DNA of 64,000 nt from Gelatoporia subvermispora B. Lineage: Eukaryota > Basidiomycota > Agaricomycetes > Polyporales > Gelatoporiaceae. The stretch covers positions 913,260 through 977,259 of the forward strand of contig KB445791.1 in assembly GCA_000320605.2 (NCBI GenBank). Direction: 5' to 3'. A program made the translations under genes and the position numbers. Below are positions 61,324 through 64,000 of the stretch, piece after piece. Under the pieces are notes generated by a model. The model was not told the origin of the DNA and did not search any database. It saw only the letters and a list, made by a program, of their open reading frames with translations. Position 1 is the stretch's first letter. Every line of letters starts with the position of its first letter.

Positions 61324-61459
61324 GATAATCTGGCGCTAGAGGTGAGAAATAGAGATGCGTTGATGCGGAAGACAAGACCCAGGCGAGGTCGCGACGGATC
61401 CGACGCGACGCCCAACGCGCGGTCCAGCGCGGCCAAAGGCGACGCCTCCCTTCGCGTCT

Positions 61460-61594
61460 GTCACTGCTCCCGTGATCCCGTGACGGGGGCGTGACGGCCG
61501 CTGGTGGCGATCTGACAGGCGGCGAACTGCGGTGGAGGCGAGACGAGCCCGTGACAGCGTGTGACGATGGGTGACCGTACGTGACTAGACGCGT
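61460..61594. promoter_or_regulatory. GTGAC array and ACGCGT in the SPO22 / membrane-protein promoter
   Basis: GTGAC occurs on the plus strand at 61480, 61491, 61551, 61561, 61571 and 61581, and as GTCAC at 61460. The last four are exactly 10 bp apart, one helical turn. An ACGCGT palindrome ends the array at 61589-61594. The array lies 66-180 bp upstream of the ATG at 61660 and 137-258 bp upstream of SPO22. No known factor is assigned. Confidence 0.65.
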
Positions 61595-61659
61595 CTGGTG
61601 TGGGCATTGCCAGTGCACCGGTCACAATCGGCAGCGGCTCTCAGCGGCTCACGGCCACC

Positions 61660-62235
61660 ATGGCGGAAGCAGAAACACCGCAATCAACACCCCAAGCAGG
61701 TCGCAAGAAGCTGTCCGAGGAGGAGGCCCTCGAATGGTGTAGACAGGTACAGTGGTCTCCAATTCCGCTTCGCGATGATAGTGTGATGGACTCACGCGTC
61801 CGATTCGCGACATTCGCAGGATGCCCTGAAGGAGGGCATCTATGCTGGCCTCTCCGCAGGCTTGGTTTCGGGTGCGTGAATTTGCATGCGGGCGCATTAA
61901 CAGCGGCGCTGAAGCCCTGGCACGTCCGCTTGCCCGGCCAGCCATCTTGGGATCGAAGCTCTTCCGTTTCAACAGGAATACCACGATCCTATGCGGCGTA
62001 GGTGAGCCACCATTACACGCCATGCCACCACGATCCTGTGAAGGGTCTGGCGAAGCGGCCCCGGTGCATGTACCCCCGCTGACGCATCCCGTCTCCAGTG
62101 ACAGGGGTGCTGTCTGGCTATCAGTTCACCCAAGGTTTCTACGCCTCGAACGTTGCTAGACTGCGCGCGGAGCAGCGCCAGCTCGAAATGCAAGAGCAGT
62201 CACAGGAGCAGTCTGCGCCTTCGGAACAGAAGTGA
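61660..62235 (+). CDS. Small two-helix membrane protein, unknown function
   Basis: Exons 61660-61746, 61820-61871, 61942-62001 and 62099-62235 encode 111 residues. The start is in strong context (CCACCATGG). Order: a hydrophilic N-terminus (MAEAETPQSTPQAGRKKLSE), a first Gly-rich helix (GIYAGLSAGLVSAILGSKLF), a basic loop (RFNRNTT), a second helix (ILCGVVTGVLSGYQFTQGF) and a charged Gln/Glu helix (RLRAEQRQLEMQEQS). GxxxG-like spacing in both helices recalls small organellar inner-membrane proteins, so a mitochondrial location is a guess. The third exon start was chosen by frame; an earlier AG gives a premature stop. I do not recognise a named family. Confidence 0.72.
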
Positions 62236-63469
62236 CCCATTGTCGACAGGGCATCCCAGCAACCCTAGGACAGGGCGCATCTCGCGACGAGCAGCCGGTG
62301 GCTGGCACATTCGTGCCCTCGGTGATGGCAGCCACATACACTTACCGTACAAGTTAAACTCTTTGCGCTACTCACCACCCCGCAGGTGACGCGCGTCCAC
62401 GTTCATATCCGCACGATGTGCAGAGCCTCGCGCTGTCGAAGAGGGGCAATGCATTGCGGGGGCCGTCAAACCACGCTGCAGCGTCCATTCCCAGATCGCT
62501 CAATCCGGACAGAGCCGCCCGCTCCTGTCTGAAGGATCCCCAAAGGTACACCCAAAGGAGGCACACAGATCTCTGAGCATGAATACGCGGGAAGGCTTCC
62601 CGGAATCGATTTGACGAGCGATGCATCCGCAGAGGTTCCGCACCATCTCAGATGCAGCGGTATCGTGCATGCGCCAAGCGGAGTTGAGCCTGCATCAGTC
62701 TAGGCCCGGCCGACTGCAACACGATCGTGCTACCGCCTGTATCACGGCGTGCAATATAATAAGTACCTAGCGTCGCCGGCGAAAATTAGGGACCACAGGG
62801 TAATTCCTAGACATTCTAGCGGGCCTAGGATATCGATGGGGCCAGTCACCAGCCACATGCATCCCACCGCCGGCTTGGCTCAAGTCTGCTCCGATGTGCG
62901 CATCGTTTCACTTCGCGAGCTTTGAGACAGAGCATCTGCATCAGGGGCCGTCCCTTTCCTGGCTAAAGTAAGCGCATGTTTGGCAGGATGGAGATGCACG
63001 AGATAACTGCGATGGTGTTGCAACTTGCATGAGATATCTGCGATAACTATGCCAATTCGTGGCGGTGATTACGCGCCGCACGTTCCACTTACAATCCTAT
63101 CTCCATTGTAAATTACATCGGTACTGCGCTGCGGCTTGCCGGACCTCACACACATTAGCTCAATCACTTGGTCGTCGGTTAGAGGACATATTACGACTGA
63201 TGCATTTGTACTGCCTACAAATATCAATAACAAAAGTTGGTCAAATTTTTATGCTACCATGTGATGGATGAATCGACTGCGGGTGCGGTGTGAGTGACAG
63301 AACAATGCGATGTGCGAACGTGCGGAAATGCGGGTGACGATGCAATTGTGACAAGTGTGAATGCAAACATATGGGCCATGGTGCATGTAGCAATAGCGGA
63401 GAAAAAAAATACAGTGCGGCGCGGATGAACGAATAATATTACGATGTGCGTGTCAAGTCCGTGAGTGCA
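62236..63469. other. 1.2-kb intergenic region
   Basis: No supported gene. The left part has short frames only. The right part (62960-63430) is AT-richer with several GATGTG/GTGCGA-like words, probably the 3' flank of the gene at the right edge. Confidence 0.4.
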
Positions 63470-64000
63470 TTAACAGCCCCGGCCCCTAGTCCTGTAGAGG
63501 GCCGGAGATGCGTGTCGGACGGCTATAGAGTAGTATTGCACGCCGGGCGGGCCCGCATTGGCGAACGGCGCCGACTGAATGGTTCCGTCGTGCATTAGCT
63601 GCTGCTGTGATTGCGGCGCGACGGCGCGATCGCTGACGTTGAGCCTGTGCGAGTAGGGCGAACACTCCCGGGACATCTCCGCAAATGAGGGCAGTGCGGT
63701 CGGAGGCGGCAGATGCACAGGAGAGTCATAGGGACTTGTACACGCCGACTGCACGACGGCTGGCATCGAGGGCGGCAACTGGTACTGGTATGTGGGCGCG
63801 GGCTGTGGTGGTGGTGGCTGGTGGTAGCGCAGGCGGCCTTTACGTGAACGGTTCTCCTCTTCCGTCGGAGAGCACGCAAGTGAGTAGAAGTAGAGATTCT
63901 GAATTAATAATGGTCAGAATTGCAATTGCAGCTGACTATATGCGTAACATACCTGAGGAGCATGGGCCCGCTGGTCGTCTGCGCGGTACGCCGAAACCAA
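63470..64000 (-). CDS. C-terminal part of a Pro/Gln-rich protein, N-terminus beyond the window
   Basis: The exon at the edge reads SAYRADDQRAHAPQ, then a GTATGT intron (about 63952 to 63902), then NLYFYSLACSPTEEENRSRK. A disordered tail with PPPPQPAPTYQYQLPPSMP follows, and after it SRECSPYSHRLNVSDRAVA and the stop at 63470 after RTRGRGC. The tail looks like a transcriptional or adaptor protein's disordered end, but I do not recognise the family from this part. The domain that would identify it lies to the right of the window. Confidence 0.55.

Overview
This window is eukaryotic DNA from a filamentous basidiomycete, most likely a wood-inhabiting Agaricomycete. That placement is inference. It rests on intron-rich genes with about 50-nt GT..AG introns, compact gene spacing on both strands, and a mix of conserved fungal genes with basidiomycete-typical F-box and multi-span membrane families. 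I see no bacterial operons, CRISPR array, intact transposon, rRNA or convincing tRNA. Exon borders were placed by reading GT..AG junctions and checking that protein motifs continue across them. For MDV1, ATP11, APC11, the GH99-like gene, the C2H2 factor, the RSC subunit, RGP1, PSP1, GT25, UTP18, TRS33 and UBR1, the summed exon lengths divide by three.

Left third (1-23,300): a TRK potassium transporter running off the left edge (-); ATP11, the F1-ATPase assembly factor (-); an F-box protein (+); MDV1, the mitochondrial fission adaptor (-); a coiled-coil gene resembling HAUS1 (+); a small unknown gene (-); a small secreted protein (-); a basidiomycete hypothetical protein (-); a P-loop kinase (+); APC11 (-); a GH99-like protein with a long proline-rich tail (+); and a C2H2 zinc-finger factor built with two micro-exons (-). 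Gene-poor stretches lie at about 12.5-14.9 kb and 23.3-25.7 kb.

Middle (25,600-46,000): a bromodomain/BAH subunit of an RSC-type remodeller (+), RGP1 (+), a PSP1-domain protein (+), a family 25 glycosyltransferase (-), a fungal multi-span membrane protein (-), a truncated F-box copy next to a full F-box gene (both -), the SSU-processome protein UTP18 (+) and the TRAPP subunit TRS33 (-).

Right third (46,000-64,000): the N-recognin E3 ligase UBR1 (+), mitochondrial glutamyl-tRNA synthetase (-), a meiotic SPO22/ZIP4-type TPR gene (-) sharing a divergent promoter with a small two-span membrane protein (+), and the C-terminal part of a Pro/Gln-rich protein at the right edge (-).

The genes do not form one pathway. 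They cover mitochondrial biogenesis (ATP11, MDV1, MSE1), vesicle traffic (RGP1, TRS33), ubiquitin/cell cycle/meiosis (APC11, UBR1, F-box genes, SPO22) and chromatin. The most unusual signals are regulatory or architectural: GTGAC repeats at exact 10-bp spacing in the SPO22 promoter, three ACGCGT boxes at 8-bp spacing upstream of APC11, micro-exons inside a zinc finger, and the GH99-like domain fused to a proline-rich tail.
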